Assembly (NCBI RefSeq): GCF_000234665.1
Contig: NC_018317.1
Coordinates: forward strand, 157,285 to 221,284
Direction: 5' to 3'
Length of the DNA: 64,000 nt
From: Leishmania mexicana MHOM/GT/2001/U1103
Taxonomy: Eukaryota > Euglenozoa > Kinetoplastea > Trypanosomatida > Trypanosomatidae
Part shown: piece after piece, positions 1 through 10,194 of the stretch
Numbering within the stretch: position 1 is the first letter of the stretch
Layout of the letters: the number at the start of each line of letters is the position of its first letter
Translations under genes and position numbers: made by a program
Notes under the pieces: generated by a model
The model's input: the letters and a program-made list of their open reading frames with translations, nothing else
Told to the model about the DNA's origin: nothing
The model's database searches: none

Positions 1-395
1 GCCCCCTTCTGTTTCCTCCGCACGGGCCTGCATTTCACTTCGACGCCCCCAGACATCGACATCAGCACCCGACGCACACGGGTGCGCAGCTGTGCAACCT
101 TCTTTGTTCTCTCAGCCGCTAATATCAAAGTGCGTGTTCTTTGAATCCGTCTCCGCTGCTAATACGACTGCTACTACCTCGCTCCTCTCCCCACCGCTAC
201 GTCCTCTTGTTCTCTTTTCCCTCTGCTGGGTGCACGTCTACTCTTGCCACACGCGCACATCAAACGAATACCAAAACGCTCCGACTTACTCACATGCACG
301 TCTTTCACATGGGCAGATTTCGTTATCTGCGCACCCGCACGCTCTCCCGTCTTTCTTCTCTTTCGGAAAAAAAAAACGACCAAACTGCTACCACA
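1..395 (+). other. Spacer and predicted 5' leader of eS12
   Basis: Noncoding sequence upstream of eS12. Positions about 140-235 are pyrimidine-rich (a candidate polypyrimidine tract). The first AG after it is at 315-316, which would leave a leader of about 79 nt (317-395) containing a second CT-rich stretch and a run of ten A near 367-376. ATGs at 295 and 308 lie before this AG and would be removed. The gene to the left, if any, is outside the window. Confidence 0.6.
315..316 (+). promoter_or_regulatory. Predicted trans-splice acceptor of eS12
   Basis: First AG dinucleotide downstream of the pyrimidine-rich tract at about 140-235. It is chosen by the usual kinetoplastid rule (first AG after the tract). 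RNA evidence would settle it. Confidence 0.5.
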
Positions 396-821
396 ATGGC
401 TGAGGAAACCGTCCGTGTTGAAGTCCCTGCGGTAGAGGAGAACGTCGTGGTTGATGTCGCCCCGGAAAGCCTGGAGGATGCCGTCCGCATTGTGATCCAG
501 AAGGCGCTTGAGGCCAACGGCCTCGTCCGCGGCCTCTCTGAGGTGGCCCGCACGCTGGACTGCAAGACGGCGCACATGTGCATTCTGGCTGATGACTGCG
601 AGGATGAGGAGTACAAGAAGCTCGTCACCGCGCTCGCCAAGCAGGGCAACATTGATCTGATCAACGTTGAGGAGCGCGAGAAGCTCGCCCAGTGGGCCGG
701 CCTCGTGCGCCGCGATGTGGCCGGTGAGGTGACGAAGACTCTCAAGTGCTCCTCTGTCGCCATTCGTGACTTCGGTGAGCGCACTAAGGCTCTGGACTAC
801 CTGCTGTCTCAGTTGCACTAA
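396..821 (+). CDS. RPS12: Small-subunit (40S) ribosomal protein eS12
   Basis: Encodes a 141-residue protein, close to the usual eS12 length (about 130-145). The central part is typical of eS12: a stretch reading ALEANGLVRGLSEVARTLD, then CKTAHMCILADDCEDEEYKKLV, and a C-terminal half with LAQWAGLV. This is the L7Ae-like RNA-binding fold. The protein belongs to the 40S subunit, near the beak in known structures. The acidic N-terminal extension (MAEETVRVEVPAVEENVVV) is normal for trypanosomatid members. The start at 396 is the first ATG after the predicted splice acceptor at 315-316; the longer upstream reading frame is 5' leader. A run of 17 C follows 23 nt after the stop. Identification is secure. 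Confidence 0.96.
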   Translation: MAEETVRVEVPAVEENVVVDVAPESLEDAVRIVIQKALEANGLVRGLSEVARTLDCKTAHMCILADDCEDEEYKKLVTALAKQGNIDLINVEEREKLAQWAGLVRRDVAGEVTKTLKCSSVAIRDFGERTKALDYLLSQLH

Positions 822-2980
822 AAAGCAGCTTCCCCGCTCTTCGCCCCCCCCCCCCCCCCCTCCCATCCGCTCTCTCTGACCGAGTGAGCAACGTTTCGGC
901 TGCGCGTGTGCGAGCGAGCATGCGCGCACGCATGCCGAAGAGGCGGGGAGGGGGGCGGCGTGGCGCGGCGCAGGGCAAAGTTCCGAGGGGACGGGCATCA
1001 TCTTTTCGTTAAGCGCTCTTTTTCTAAAGAAACGAAAGACGTGCGAGGAGATGCACAGACAGTGGCTTGCAAGGAACGTGCCAGGCACACACGCATGCAT
1101 GCTGCGCATGCAGAAGAAGGGGCTCGTGTATCCGTGCGTGTTTTGTTTTTTTTTCTCGTGTATGCCTGCGCACGCTTTTCGCGAGCTACTCGTCACGGTA
1201 TGCAGTGTGTATGTGTGTGTGTGTGCGCATGTATGCGCGCGGCGGGGAGCAGATTTCTCCTACGCTTCACCTACTCCTTCATCCTCTTGTCTCCTCGCGC
1301 TGCCCGCTCTCGCTCTCTCCTACTCTTCTCTGTGCTCTCTCGTGCTCGGACACACACACACACACACACACACACATGTGCGCATGCGTGCGCGCGTGTG
1401 CAGGCTCGGTGGCGAGCGAAAGCGAGAGATGATGATGAGTGTGTGTGTGTGTTGGGGGGGCAGATGGCAGATGGCAGAGCGAGGAGACGAGGAAGAGGGC
1501 AGCACTGCTGCACATCTACGAAATCGCTAACTTCATTTGCTCTTTTCGGTAAAATGTTTCGATTTTTTCGTTTTTCGATGACCCACACAACCAAACCAAA
1601 GAGCTGCCGCAGCACCGCAAGTGCGCATGCGTGTGCGTGTGCGAGTGAGAGGGGAGGGGGGGAGCAACATCAGAAAAAGTGAGGCCAGTGACACGGCGGC
1701 AGGGATGAATGGGTGGATGGATAGGGGGAGGGGGGAGATGGAGGAGGGTGTGCGTGGGCTCGGGCCGATACGCACACAGCACTCCTTGTCCCCCCGCATC
1801 CCTTCCCTTCCCCCATGTTCGCCCTTGAACACGCTACACGCAGACCGACACAGGGGCATGTGTTACCGCCACGCACGTGGCACACGACATGTTGCGTGTT
1901 TCTGTGGGTGTTGACTGCTGCTTCTGCGGGGGGTGGGTGGGTTGGGTGGGGGCAACGCCACCGCTTCTCCTCCTACCCCCTCCCTCGCGCGTCGGAGAAA
2001 CGCTCGTCATTTTTTCCTCCCCGCCTGTTCTCTCCATGGCACGCTAACGTGGGCGTGCGTCTGTATGACACGCATAGCTCTTTACCGTCCGTGCGCTCCC
2101 TCCATCTCCCTTGGACATGCCTTCCCTGCACTCACTCTTCTCACCATCTCGTGTTGCCTGTCTCCCCCCTTGCTTGTGACGGCCCTGGTTCGAGTATCAA
2201 CGCCAAATGTCGAAGCCGCGTTTGTCTGCCTGTCTCGGGTGCGGATCTTCTCCGTTGCGCAGGCCCAAAGGCTTCCACTGCACATCGTACACCTAGCCAG
2301 CATTTTCGCGAACGCGTAGGAGGCAGGGGAACCTTGCACGATTACCACATACACGCGCGTGAGTGACGTGACGTGAGGCGGCTCCTCTCGTGTTCTCCAC
2401 GACCTCTCTCTCCCGCTCCCTCCCCTCCCCCTCGCGCGCTCCCGTGTCTGTGGCTGTGCCTCCCCCCTCCCCGCTTCTGCCCTGTGTGCGTGCGCTTGCC
2501 GGTACACACACACACACACACACACGCACACACGCGTTGGGTCTGCGCACGTCTGCTCGATTTCTTATCTGTTTCGCCCGTTGGCTCCCTTTTCATTGCT
2601 TGGCTTGCTTTTTTTCCTGTTTGGTGTTTCTGGTGTTCTCGTGCGAACCAGCGGGCGGGTGAGGCAGAGCAGCAAGACCGGCAACGATTTCGGTTTCTAC
2701 TTCACCGCCCATTCTCCTCCCCTCCTCCTCGTCCAACGCACACACAGACACACACACACACTCATCTCTGCCGCCCTACCTCCTCCATACCCGCAGCACG
2801 CGGTGTGTGGGCTTAGTGCGCGTACGTACGTGTGTGTGTGTGCACAGACACGCACAAATATATATATATATATATACATGTATTCGCGCATGGAGGCGGT
2901 TATTTTAGGCACCCCGAAAAGCAGAAAATAAGAGAAAGGACAGAGGCCCACCACGCACAGACCCTCCTCCCCTCCCCCTC

Positions 2981-3011
<31 letters not shown>

Positions 3012-3619
3012 CACAGCATATTCCAACGGCGCAGGCACCGGAAGCGCGACATAACTTTTTTTATATTATTTTATTTGAGTCGATTGCTGCTGTACGTTTG
3101 TGTGCGTTTTTTTTTTACCATCATCATTATTATTTACCCCGTGTAGTGTCCGTGGTGTGTCTCTCCCCCCTTTGCATGCGCGCGTGTGAGCGTGTGTGTG
3201 CGTGTGTGTGAGCGAGCGTGTGTGCGTGTGTGAGCGTGTTCGGCAGAGAGCCTTCGGTACCGTGTTTTGAATCATATCTTTATGTTTTCTCTTCCCCCCA
3301 CCCCTTCCGTTTTATATCTCCCGCTTGCTTGCCGTTCCTCGTTTTGCTTTGTTGCTGGTCCCTTTCTCGCTCGCTGAGTGTGCGCGTATTGCGCGTACGT
3401 GCCCTATCCCTTCTGCCCTCCTCCCACCCTCTTCCCCTCCCGTGGTCAGTTGTTGCCTCTCTGTCCTTCGTTGCCTTCCTTGGTTCCTCCCTCCCTCAAC
3501 ACACGCCCACGCACATATACTCGCCAACGGAAGGGAGGTCGCGAGTGTGTGTGTGTGCTTGACACGCGTGAACGCGGCGCACAGATACCCATAGAAACCA
3601 AGAGAGAAACAGGCGTACA
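822..3619 (+). other. 2.8 kb spacer between eS12 and the beta-propeller gene
   Basis: No convincing gene. Open frames here are rich in His/Thr/Arg/Cys and come from (CA)n/(TG)n and CT-rich sequence. It contains a 17-nt C run (844-860), CA/TG tracts (about 1350-1376, 2503-2525, 2980-3007), a TA tract (about 2857-2876), and pyrimidine-rich stretches near 3400-3500 that probably guide trans-splicing of the next gene (candidate AG near 3533). It should hold the 3' UTR of eS12. Confidence 0.6.
844..860 (+). repeat. Homopolymeric C run
   Basis: Seventeen consecutive C just downstream of the eS12 stop codon, in the presumed 3' UTR. Its length is likely to vary between strains and sequencing reads. 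Confidence 0.9.
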
Positions 3620-6600
3620 ATGTACAGCCTCGAACGAAGACGGCAGGCACCAGACTCGGACAGCGACGTCACCTCCACGGCGGCGGAGTACAGCTCGAGC
3701 AGTGCCCCACCCACGGGCTCATCGGTTCACGCTGGCGAAACGCAGCAGGTGCCAGGTCTGCGCCTCATAGACGGCAAGAGCGGAGGCGGATGGCCGCTCG
3801 GCCCCTCTTACCCCTACCTCCCCTCGCAAGAGGAGCAGGGGCGCGCAAAGGCGAATATGAGCCAGATGTTGACAGGTGAGCAGCGGAGCGGTTCAGCGGG
3901 GCTGCCGAGTAGCAGGGATCAGCGCCACCCAAACACCGCCGCTGTCGGTGAGGCAGGCAACGATGGGACATCATTGGGCGAAGTTGCCCCGTCCTTGATG
4001 TACATCAGCCCTTCACAGGACATGCTGGAAGACGACGACAACACTTTTGTGGACTATGGCAGCACTACTGCGGCGTCGAACGCGAACGCTGGTGGGCCAT
4101 CGCCAGGGGCCGCCGCCGCCGCTGCTGTGTCGGCATCGCTCACGAAGAAGACGACATCCAAACCTCGCCCGGCGATCGTCGGGCAGGTGGGGTCACCGAC
4201 GCCGTATGCATCCCCTGCAGCCGGTGCATCACCCTCCGGCACTGCAGCGCATGCCAACGGGAGAGGCGCAGCATCCAACAGCGCAGGCGGTGACCGAATG
4301 CGAGGCGGCCTCTCTTTCTCCCCGCCGTTGGGGCTGGTGCCGGGCGGAGCGGCAGCAGCCACTTCGTCCTCTCCCATGCACGCGAGCACTGCGGCTGGCG
4401 GCGTTCCAGGCAGCAGTCCCCCGCCGCCGCCTCTGCCTACGCCACCGCAGCGTTCTTCTGTGAACCCTAGTGCGTATACGAACAGCGGCATGGGTGCCTC
4501 GCGCCGGGGCAACGGGGCAGGTGCCAACACTAGCATAGGCGGCGGCAACGCAGACGTGCTAGGCGGCGGCGCAGCCCCGCAATACTCGCGCGTGAACTCC
4601 AACGAGGCCGTCCCTGGAGTGGTCTACCGGGCAGCGGTGCCGAGCAGCATCCGGGCGATGGCCGTGGACCCGGTCGAACCAGTAGTGTGGACCGCCGTCG
4701 GCGACGATCCGCTCGCGGCGTTGCATCTCAGCGGACGCGAGCTGACGCACTCGAAGTCCGTGAAAGACATTGATCAGGTGCACTGCATGGCGGTGGTGCG
4801 GATCGCTGAGGAGCAGGCGACCACCTTTAAGTCCGCCTCGACGTCACCTCGCACGGGGGGCACGACGCCGAAGGGCGCAAAGGCGGGGAAGCGGAAGAAA
4901 GGCGGTCGCAGCAGCTCTGGCGTCCGCAAGTCTGGGAAGCAGCGCGCTGGCAGTAACGGCGTCTTTCTGGGTCGCGGTTTCGCCAGTGGCCTTGGTGGCG
5001 AGGATGGCATGGGAAATCGCGGGAACAGCGACGATGATGACGGCTACGGCGACGACGCGATGGGTAGCGGCAGCCCGGTGAGCCACGACAAGCAAGGGGT
5101 GCGCTTCTCCAACTACTTGTGGTGCGGCCTGAGCCGCGGCCACGTGGCGGTGGTGAACATGTCGAACTTGGAGTACCAACTCATCCACAACGCGCACAGC
5201 CAGACGGTCAACAAGATCTGGTACTGGGAGGCATGCAACAAGGTTTGGACGGCTGGGCGAGAGAAGGGCGTGCACGTCTGGGATCCGCAGCGGCGGGCGG
5301 TGCTGAAGCGGCGCAACATCGCCGCCATTCTGACCGACGCGACGTACGCTGAGTCGACGGGCAAGGTGTTCGCGGTGGCCGGTGACGCCTGCGTGCGTGT
5401 GTTTGAGCCGAGCGGAGAGAACGTGAACGTCCCCAAAGGGCAGGAGAACCGCATCCGCATGAAGCTGGACGCCTCGGTCATCGAGTACCACCGCAACTCC
5501 GGCTTCGTGTGGGTGGGCCTCGCCCGCGGCAGCGCCCTCATGAACACGAGTACCCTCGATGTGGAGCGCACGCTCCCGTACACCTTCAGCGCCATCCTCT
5601 TTAAAGGCAACAACGCTATCATTGCTGGCCAGGAGTCGCCAAGCGGGGAGGGGCGACTGATGGTGCTGGACGTGACGAACCCGAGAGAGCCCTCCGTGTT
5701 GGCGTACAGCAAGTTCGCCGGTGCCCTCCCCCTCGGCCTTCACATTGTCCCACGCACCCGCTTCGCGGTGGTGGCGCAGGACGACCAGAAGAAGGGCTGC
5801 ATGATGGCCGTGTTCGTGTACGACGGCACAATCGCGTTGACGCACGCGACCGCGTCTGGCGGCGCACCCCCGCAGCGGACCGAGTGGGTGCCTCGGGGGG
5901 CAGCGATGGCGACGACTGTCGGCACCGCCTCACCCCCTGCGCAGCCTGCTACACAGACATCAGATCAGACCGGTGGTAACAGTGCCATAACAGCTACCGC
6001 GATACCACCGGCGGTGAGCAACGTTACGCACAGCGCAGTCACCGTTGCCACGGTAGACAGAGCCACGCTGCACCACCGAGGGGCTGTGGTGAAGGCGTCG
6101 CCGGACTACCGCACCGACCGCAAGTTGGCGGTGGAGGCGGATCGATCCTCGCTGGTGGAGGCGATCGCGCCGGATGCCCAGGACATCAAGAACGCTCTGA
6201 AGCATCTTGTCAAGACCACAGATGAGGTGCGGCAGTCTCTGGTTCAGCAACGCTCCGCCGAGGCAACTCTAGCGGACTTCAGCCGGGTGTTGCGCGGGCG
6301 GCAGCAGTGGCTCTTGGAGCAGGGCTCGCTCACAAACCTTCCCGTGCTTCCGAGTGCTGTGGCAGACCGCATCGATCGCGACTACGCAACCGCCGAAGGG
6401 AAGACGATTGCCACGTCCATCGAGCAGCTGCAGCAGCTGTACACCGCCGCACTGGCAAAGCATCAAGAGCTGGTGCACAGCAGAGAGTCCGGCGACGGTG
6501 GCCACGAGAGCGGGGCAGTGGCGCTGAGTCTTCCAGGGGCGTCGCCGCCATCGGCGGTGGTCACGTCGCCTCTCGTGCCCAGCAGCAGCGCGAAAGACCG

Positions 6601-9151
6601 GGGAGGCGACGCGGCGGCGCTGCGAGTAGCAGCCGGGAGCGGACACCACCAGCCTGGTGTGCATCTCGTGGAGGGGGACAGGTTGCCTGACGGCTACTCC
6701 CCTCGGCAGAGCGGCGTTTCCGCTTGTGGGTCAGGGGCAGGGGATGCCGCGGTTCCTCCATGGGCGCTGCAGCTCGCCTCCACATTGCAGCGGGAGCGGG
6801 CGCTGCGTGCGCAGCAGTTGAACGCGCTGCAGCTCCAGACGGAGCGTCTAGCCGAGCGCAACACAGCCCTCTCCGCCGCCTTTGTGCGTCTCCAAGCCCA
6901 CGTAGCGGCACTGGGACAGCAAGCGCTCGCCTCGGCGATGGACGCCGAGTCTACGGGCAGCATGACGGCTGAGTCGGAGAAGTCACCACTGAGCTTTCCT
7001 CTACAGCGCCGCCAACCACTACAAGCGCACCAGCCCTCCCAGCCTTCACCGCAGCACAAGAGTGCTGCGGCTTTGTTCGCCAAGGTCAGCCACGGACAGT
7101 ACCACAAACCGAAGTGTGTGCGCCGATCTACCGATGTTCTCGTGAAGGCGATGGACGAGGTGGTGCGCCTCGTGCAGAGTCGCCGCGGCCGCAGCGGCGA
7201 CCACGACGCACTGGGGATCACCCTTGAAATGGCCCACTCGATGGCAGGCCTGGCCGGGGCCGGCAGCGTTGACGACCCGGACGGCAGTGCCGACACGGTT
7301 CCCGCTCACACGCGACCGCCGCGCATGCAGGATGTGTCCCTGTCACCGTCCTCTCCATCTATGGTGCTGCCGCTAGAGGCGCCTCTCTCGGCAGAGGAGG
7401 CGACGGTCACGCGAGGCGCGCAAAGCAACGCCGCCGCCGTCGATGACACGCTGCTTGACCATCCCCTCACCTCTCTGCCGGGCGTGTGCTCGATGGCGGA
7501 GGTGGAGCTGCGTAACTTGATGGAGCGCGATGCGGAGGTGGCTTCGCTTTGGGCGCGTCTGCAGAGCATCCGGTCACAGCCGCGTGATACAGGCGCCGGT
7601 CATCATGCCACGGAGCAGCACACAACACCTACTGGCCCCGCTGCCGACGTGACAGCTGATAACGTCAAGGTTGTGGAGGGTGGGCTGCTGCTACGCGCCC
7701 CCATCGCAGGCAGCACAACCGATTCGAGTGCGGGCGGATCAACGACTGCACTGCTCACGAGGCTCATGACGGCGCGCGTTCTGCAAGCTGTATGCTGGGC
7801 GGAGTGTGTGCAGACCGTTCTGCATGAGTTGACGCATGCGGCGGGAATGAATAACATCTTCATCGCCGGCTGCGTACACAACGCTCTCATGGCACCGCCC
7901 GCGACGACTGTTGGCAGGTGCGGCACCGGCGCTTCGTCTGGAGTGCAGGGGCAGGGCCCACTGGAGGTGCTTGGTTACGAGTCTACGCAGGAGCAGTCAA
8001 TGGTGCTCGGGAAGGTCGGTCATATGAGCAAGTCGGCCACACTCGAGCTTTCTAATACGTCGCGTGTTCGTGAAGGGTTGCGGCAGCAAGAGTGCCGGAG
8101 CCAGGGCGAGGAAGGCACGAGCGGCGTCGCGGCCTTTGTTAACAGCGACTTCCGACTGCACCGTCTGCCAGGCGCGCTGCGCTGGTCACTGATGGCGCTG
8201 CGGCTGCTCTTCGCGTTTTTGTCAGACGCGGAGGCTCATCTGCTCGTTAGTGGTGACCACGGCGGCGGCGATAACCCCAAGGTGGATGCCAAGACGGCGC
8301 GTGCGGCAGGGAAGCATAAGGCAGGCGCCACCTCCAGCGGCGATGGCGCGGCCGCTACGCGGGCTCCGTCAGCGGTTAGTGTGGCCATGACGCACTGGGC
8401 GATGTTTCTGATGAACCTCCAAGCCGACCTGACAGCCGTGCACCACGCAGCACGACTTTACCACGCCTGGCGCTGGGGACCGTCCGCCCTCTCCGCCACC
8501 GCCGCCGCTACGACGCCATCGAACAGGGCTGGCGGCGCGGTACACAACCGTGCAGGCGCAGCGCGCGGTGGGGGAATCGGTGTGAGTGCGCCCAGCAAGA
8601 CCACATCATATGCGCGCGAGTCGGCCTCCATCGCCGCCTCCACCGCCTCCACCGCCTCAGACTCTCTCGCCCAAATCGCGGTGTCCCTCAGCTCCAAAGG
8701 CAAACTGCTGCTGCTGTACATGCAATGGCGTTTCTCTGGCTTTGCCACCACGTCCACCGACCGCGCTGTTGCGTCGACAGGCGGTGCGAACGTGTTGTCA
8801 GGGTCGGCCAATGCAACCTCCTCATCGCTTCCATCCGCCGGGTTGCCAACACTCTTTACCTCTGAGGGGGACAACGACATAGCCGCCTCTGCAGCGGCCG
8901 TGACGCCGTGCAGCGCCGCCGACTGCTCTCGCTTGCTGTGCGACACTGTGGTGCAGACAAAGCAACTGCTGGACCGTGTGCGACTCCTCCTCGCGTACAC
9001 CCACGCCATCCGCGCACGTGCCTTGATGGCGCTGGAGGAGAGCGGGGACGAGGCTGTGGCGCAGGTGATTGCGTCCTTCGCCTCGACAGCCGCCGCCGAC
9101 TCGGACGCCCGTGTGCCGACGGAGCAGGAGAGGGCCTTCCTGCAGAGTTGA
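3620..9151 (+). CDS. Large beta-propeller (WD40-like) protein with coiled coils
   Basis: A 1843-residue protein of unknown function. Residues 1 to about 325 are low complexity (Ser/Gly/Ala/Pro). Residues about 330-740 form a WD-like beta-propeller: short strands with endings such as VWTAGREKGVHVWDPQ, KVFAVAGDACVRVFEP and GFVWVGLARGSALM. A basic/acidic disordered insert (about residues 410-490) interrupts the first blades. Residues about 835-960 and 1055-1105 are helical with coiled-coil character (LQRERALRAQQLNALQLQTERL). The rest is a mix of helices and Ala/Ser/Gly-rich linkers. No catalytic motif is visible, so a scaffold role is inferred. The ATG at 3620 is the first in a long open frame, downstream of CT-rich sequence. 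A WD40 fold is reasonably clear; the family is not recognised. Confidence 0.85.
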   Translation: MYSLERRRQAPDSDSDVTSTAAEYSSSSAPPTGSSVHAGETQQVPGLRLIDGKSGGGWPLGPSYPYLPSQEEQGRAKANMSQMLTGEQRSGSAGLPSSRDQRHPNTAAVGEAGNDGTSLGEVAPSLMYISPSQDMLEDDDNTFVDYGSTTAASNANAGGPSPGAAAAAAVSASLTKKTTSKPRPAIVGQVGSPTPYASPAAGASPSGTAAHANGRGAASNSAGGDRMRGGLSFSPPLGLVPGGAAAATSSSPMHASTAAGGVPGSSPPPPPLPTPPQRSSVNPSAYTNSGMGASRRGNGAGANTSIGGGNADVLGGGAAPQYSRVNSNEAVPGVVYRAAVPSSIRAMAVDPVEPVVWTAVGDDPLAALHLSGRELTHSKSVKDIDQVHCMAVVRIAEEQATTFKSASTSPRTGGTTPKGAKAGKRKKGGRSSSGVRKSGKQRAGSNGVFLGRGFASGLGGEDGMGNRGNSDDDDGYGDDAMGSGSPVSHDKQGVRFSNYLWCGLSRGHVAVVNMSNLEYQLIHNAHSQTVNKIWYWEACNKVWTAGREKGVHVWDPQRRAVLKRRNIAAILTDATYAESTGKVFAVAGDACVRVFEPSGENVNVPKGQENRIRMKLDASVIEYHRNSGFVWVGLARGSALMNTSTLDVERTLPYTFSAILFKGNNAIIAGQESPSGEGRLMVLDVTNPREPSVLAYSKFAGALPLGLHIVPRTRFAVVAQDDQKKGCMMAVFVYDGTIALTHATASGGAPPQRTEWVPRGAAMATTVGTASPPAQPATQTSDQTGGNSAITATAIPPAVSNVTHSAVTVATVDRATLHHRGAVVKASPDYRTDRKLAVEADRSSLVEAIAPDAQDIKNALKHLVKTTDEVRQSLVQQRSAEATLADFSRVLRGRQQWLLEQGSLTNLPVLPSAVADRIDRDYATAEGKTIATSIEQLQQLYTAALAKHQELVHSRESGDGGHESGAVALSLPGASPPSAVVTSPLVPSSSAKDRGGDAAALRVAAGSGHHQPGVHLVEGDRLPDGYSPRQSGVSACGSGAGDAAVPPWALQLASTLQRERALRAQQLNALQLQTERLAERNTALSAAFVRLQAHVAALGQQALASAMDAESTGSMTAESEKSPLSFPLQRRQPLQAHQPSQPSPQHKSAAALFAKVSHGQYHKPKCVRRSTDVLVKAMDEVVRLVQSRRGRSGDHDALGITLEMAHSMAGLAGAGSVDDPDGSADTVPAHTRPPRMQDVSLSPSSPSMVLPLEAPLSAEEATVTRGAQSNAAAVDDTLLDHPLTSLPGVCSMAEVELRNLMERDAEVASLWARLQSIRSQPRDTGAGHHATEQHTTPTGPAADVTADNVKVVEGGLLLRAPIAGSTTDSSAGGSTTALLTRLMTARVLQAVCWAECVQTVLHELTHAAGMNNIFIAGCVHNALMAPPATTVGRCGTGASSGVQGQGPLEVLGYESTQEQSMVLGKVGHMSKSATLELSNTSRVREGLRQQECRSQGEEGTSGVAAFVNSDFRLHRLPGALRWSLMALRLLFAFLSDAEAHLLVSGDHGGGDNPKVDAKTARAAGKHKAGATSSGDGAAATRAPSAVSVAMTHWAMFLMNLQADLTAVHHAARLYHAWRWGPSALSATAAATTPSNRAGGAVHNRAGAARGGGIGVSAPSKTTSYARESASIAASTASTASDSLAQIAVSLSSKGKLLLLYMQWRFSGFATTSTDRAVASTGGANVLSGSANATSSSLPSAGLPTLFTSEGDNDIAASAAAVTPCSAADCSRLLCDTVVQTKQLLDRVRLLLAYTHAIRARALMALEESGDEAVAQVIASFASTAAADSDARVPTEQERAFLQS

Positions 9152-10194
9152 GAAAGGATGGGGGCAAATAACGGGGGGGGCGGTTGGAAGGAAAAGTATC
9201 GTCAGCGACGAGGGTGCTGAGGAGGAGGGCTCTCGCCGCGGATGTGTGTGTGTGTGCGTGTGTGTCTATGCGCCGTAATGACTGTGTGCGGCTCAGCTGT
9301 TTCTTTCCCTCTCTCCGTGATCGATGCCTGTGTGTGCGTGTGTGTGGGACTGTTGGATATCGTCGTCATTGTCGTCGTCTCTCGCTCTGTGCGTGTGTGT
9401 GCGTGCCTTCCTTCTCCTGTACAAGGTAATGATTTGTGCCTTCTCTCTTCGGGTGCGTGTTTTAAGTTCCGGCACGTGGGCGTGTATCTGTATAAGGGAG
9501 GTGTATCGTGGGCTCGCGTGTGTGCGTGTGTGTCCGACAGGAGCCTCTCCTGTTTCGGCCACCGACACCCAAGTTCGACCTCCCCCTCCCTCCACCCACA
9601 CCCATACCCACACAGTGGGTCCCTACTTCCCTGTAGAAGGGGGTGTGCCGTCTCTACCGATCCCTCTCCAAGCGGCCACCGCCGACCACGTCGAAGGGGC
9701 AGCCCATCGGTGAATGCGGCACAAAGACACGAGACCCGGCAAAAAGCCCCCCTCCTCCCCCTCCCCCTCCGCCGCCAAGTGCACGTTCTTTAGTGTGTAT
9801 TACAAGCATGCGTGATGCTACCACAGCAACACACACACACACACACACACACACACGTACGCGTGCTCCTACGCGTCTTGCTCAGGCGAGCCTGCACATC
9901 AGCCCGTTGCCTGCGCCTTGGTTTGGGCGTGCTCATTATCAGGCGGTACTTTCTCCAGCCTCTCCCCCGCCCGCCTTCTCCTTCCACGCTTTGCAACGCT
10001 CTCTGCTTTTTTTTTTCACCACACACTCTCGCAATCGGCTGCGCTTCGCGCTGCCCGCCCGCCCCTCCACTCAATCTCCATGCGCAGCTGCAGCTCTGTG
10101 GTGGCCAGTGCCCGCCTGGCCCGCGATCGCTCGTGTGTGCATGCGTGCGCACTGTCGACAGACGGGCTATATCGTGTCACCCGCCATCGTCGCC
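9152..10194 (+). other. Spacer, about 1.0 kb
   Basis: No gene seen. TG-rich sequence lies near 9240-9520 and a CA tract at about 9831-9856. A strong CT-rich tract (about 9955-10075) precedes an AG at 10086-10087, the likely splice acceptor of the next gene. Confidence 0.55.

Noticed and set aside
906..1682. 258-codon open frame in the eS12 downstream spacer
   Set aside because: Composition is Arg/Ala/Thr/His-rich because of CA/TG and CT repeats; no domain-like pattern, no good start.
2180..2215. tRNA-like T-loop sequence ggttcga
   Set aside because: No matching A box, anticodon arm or acceptor pairing was found around it.
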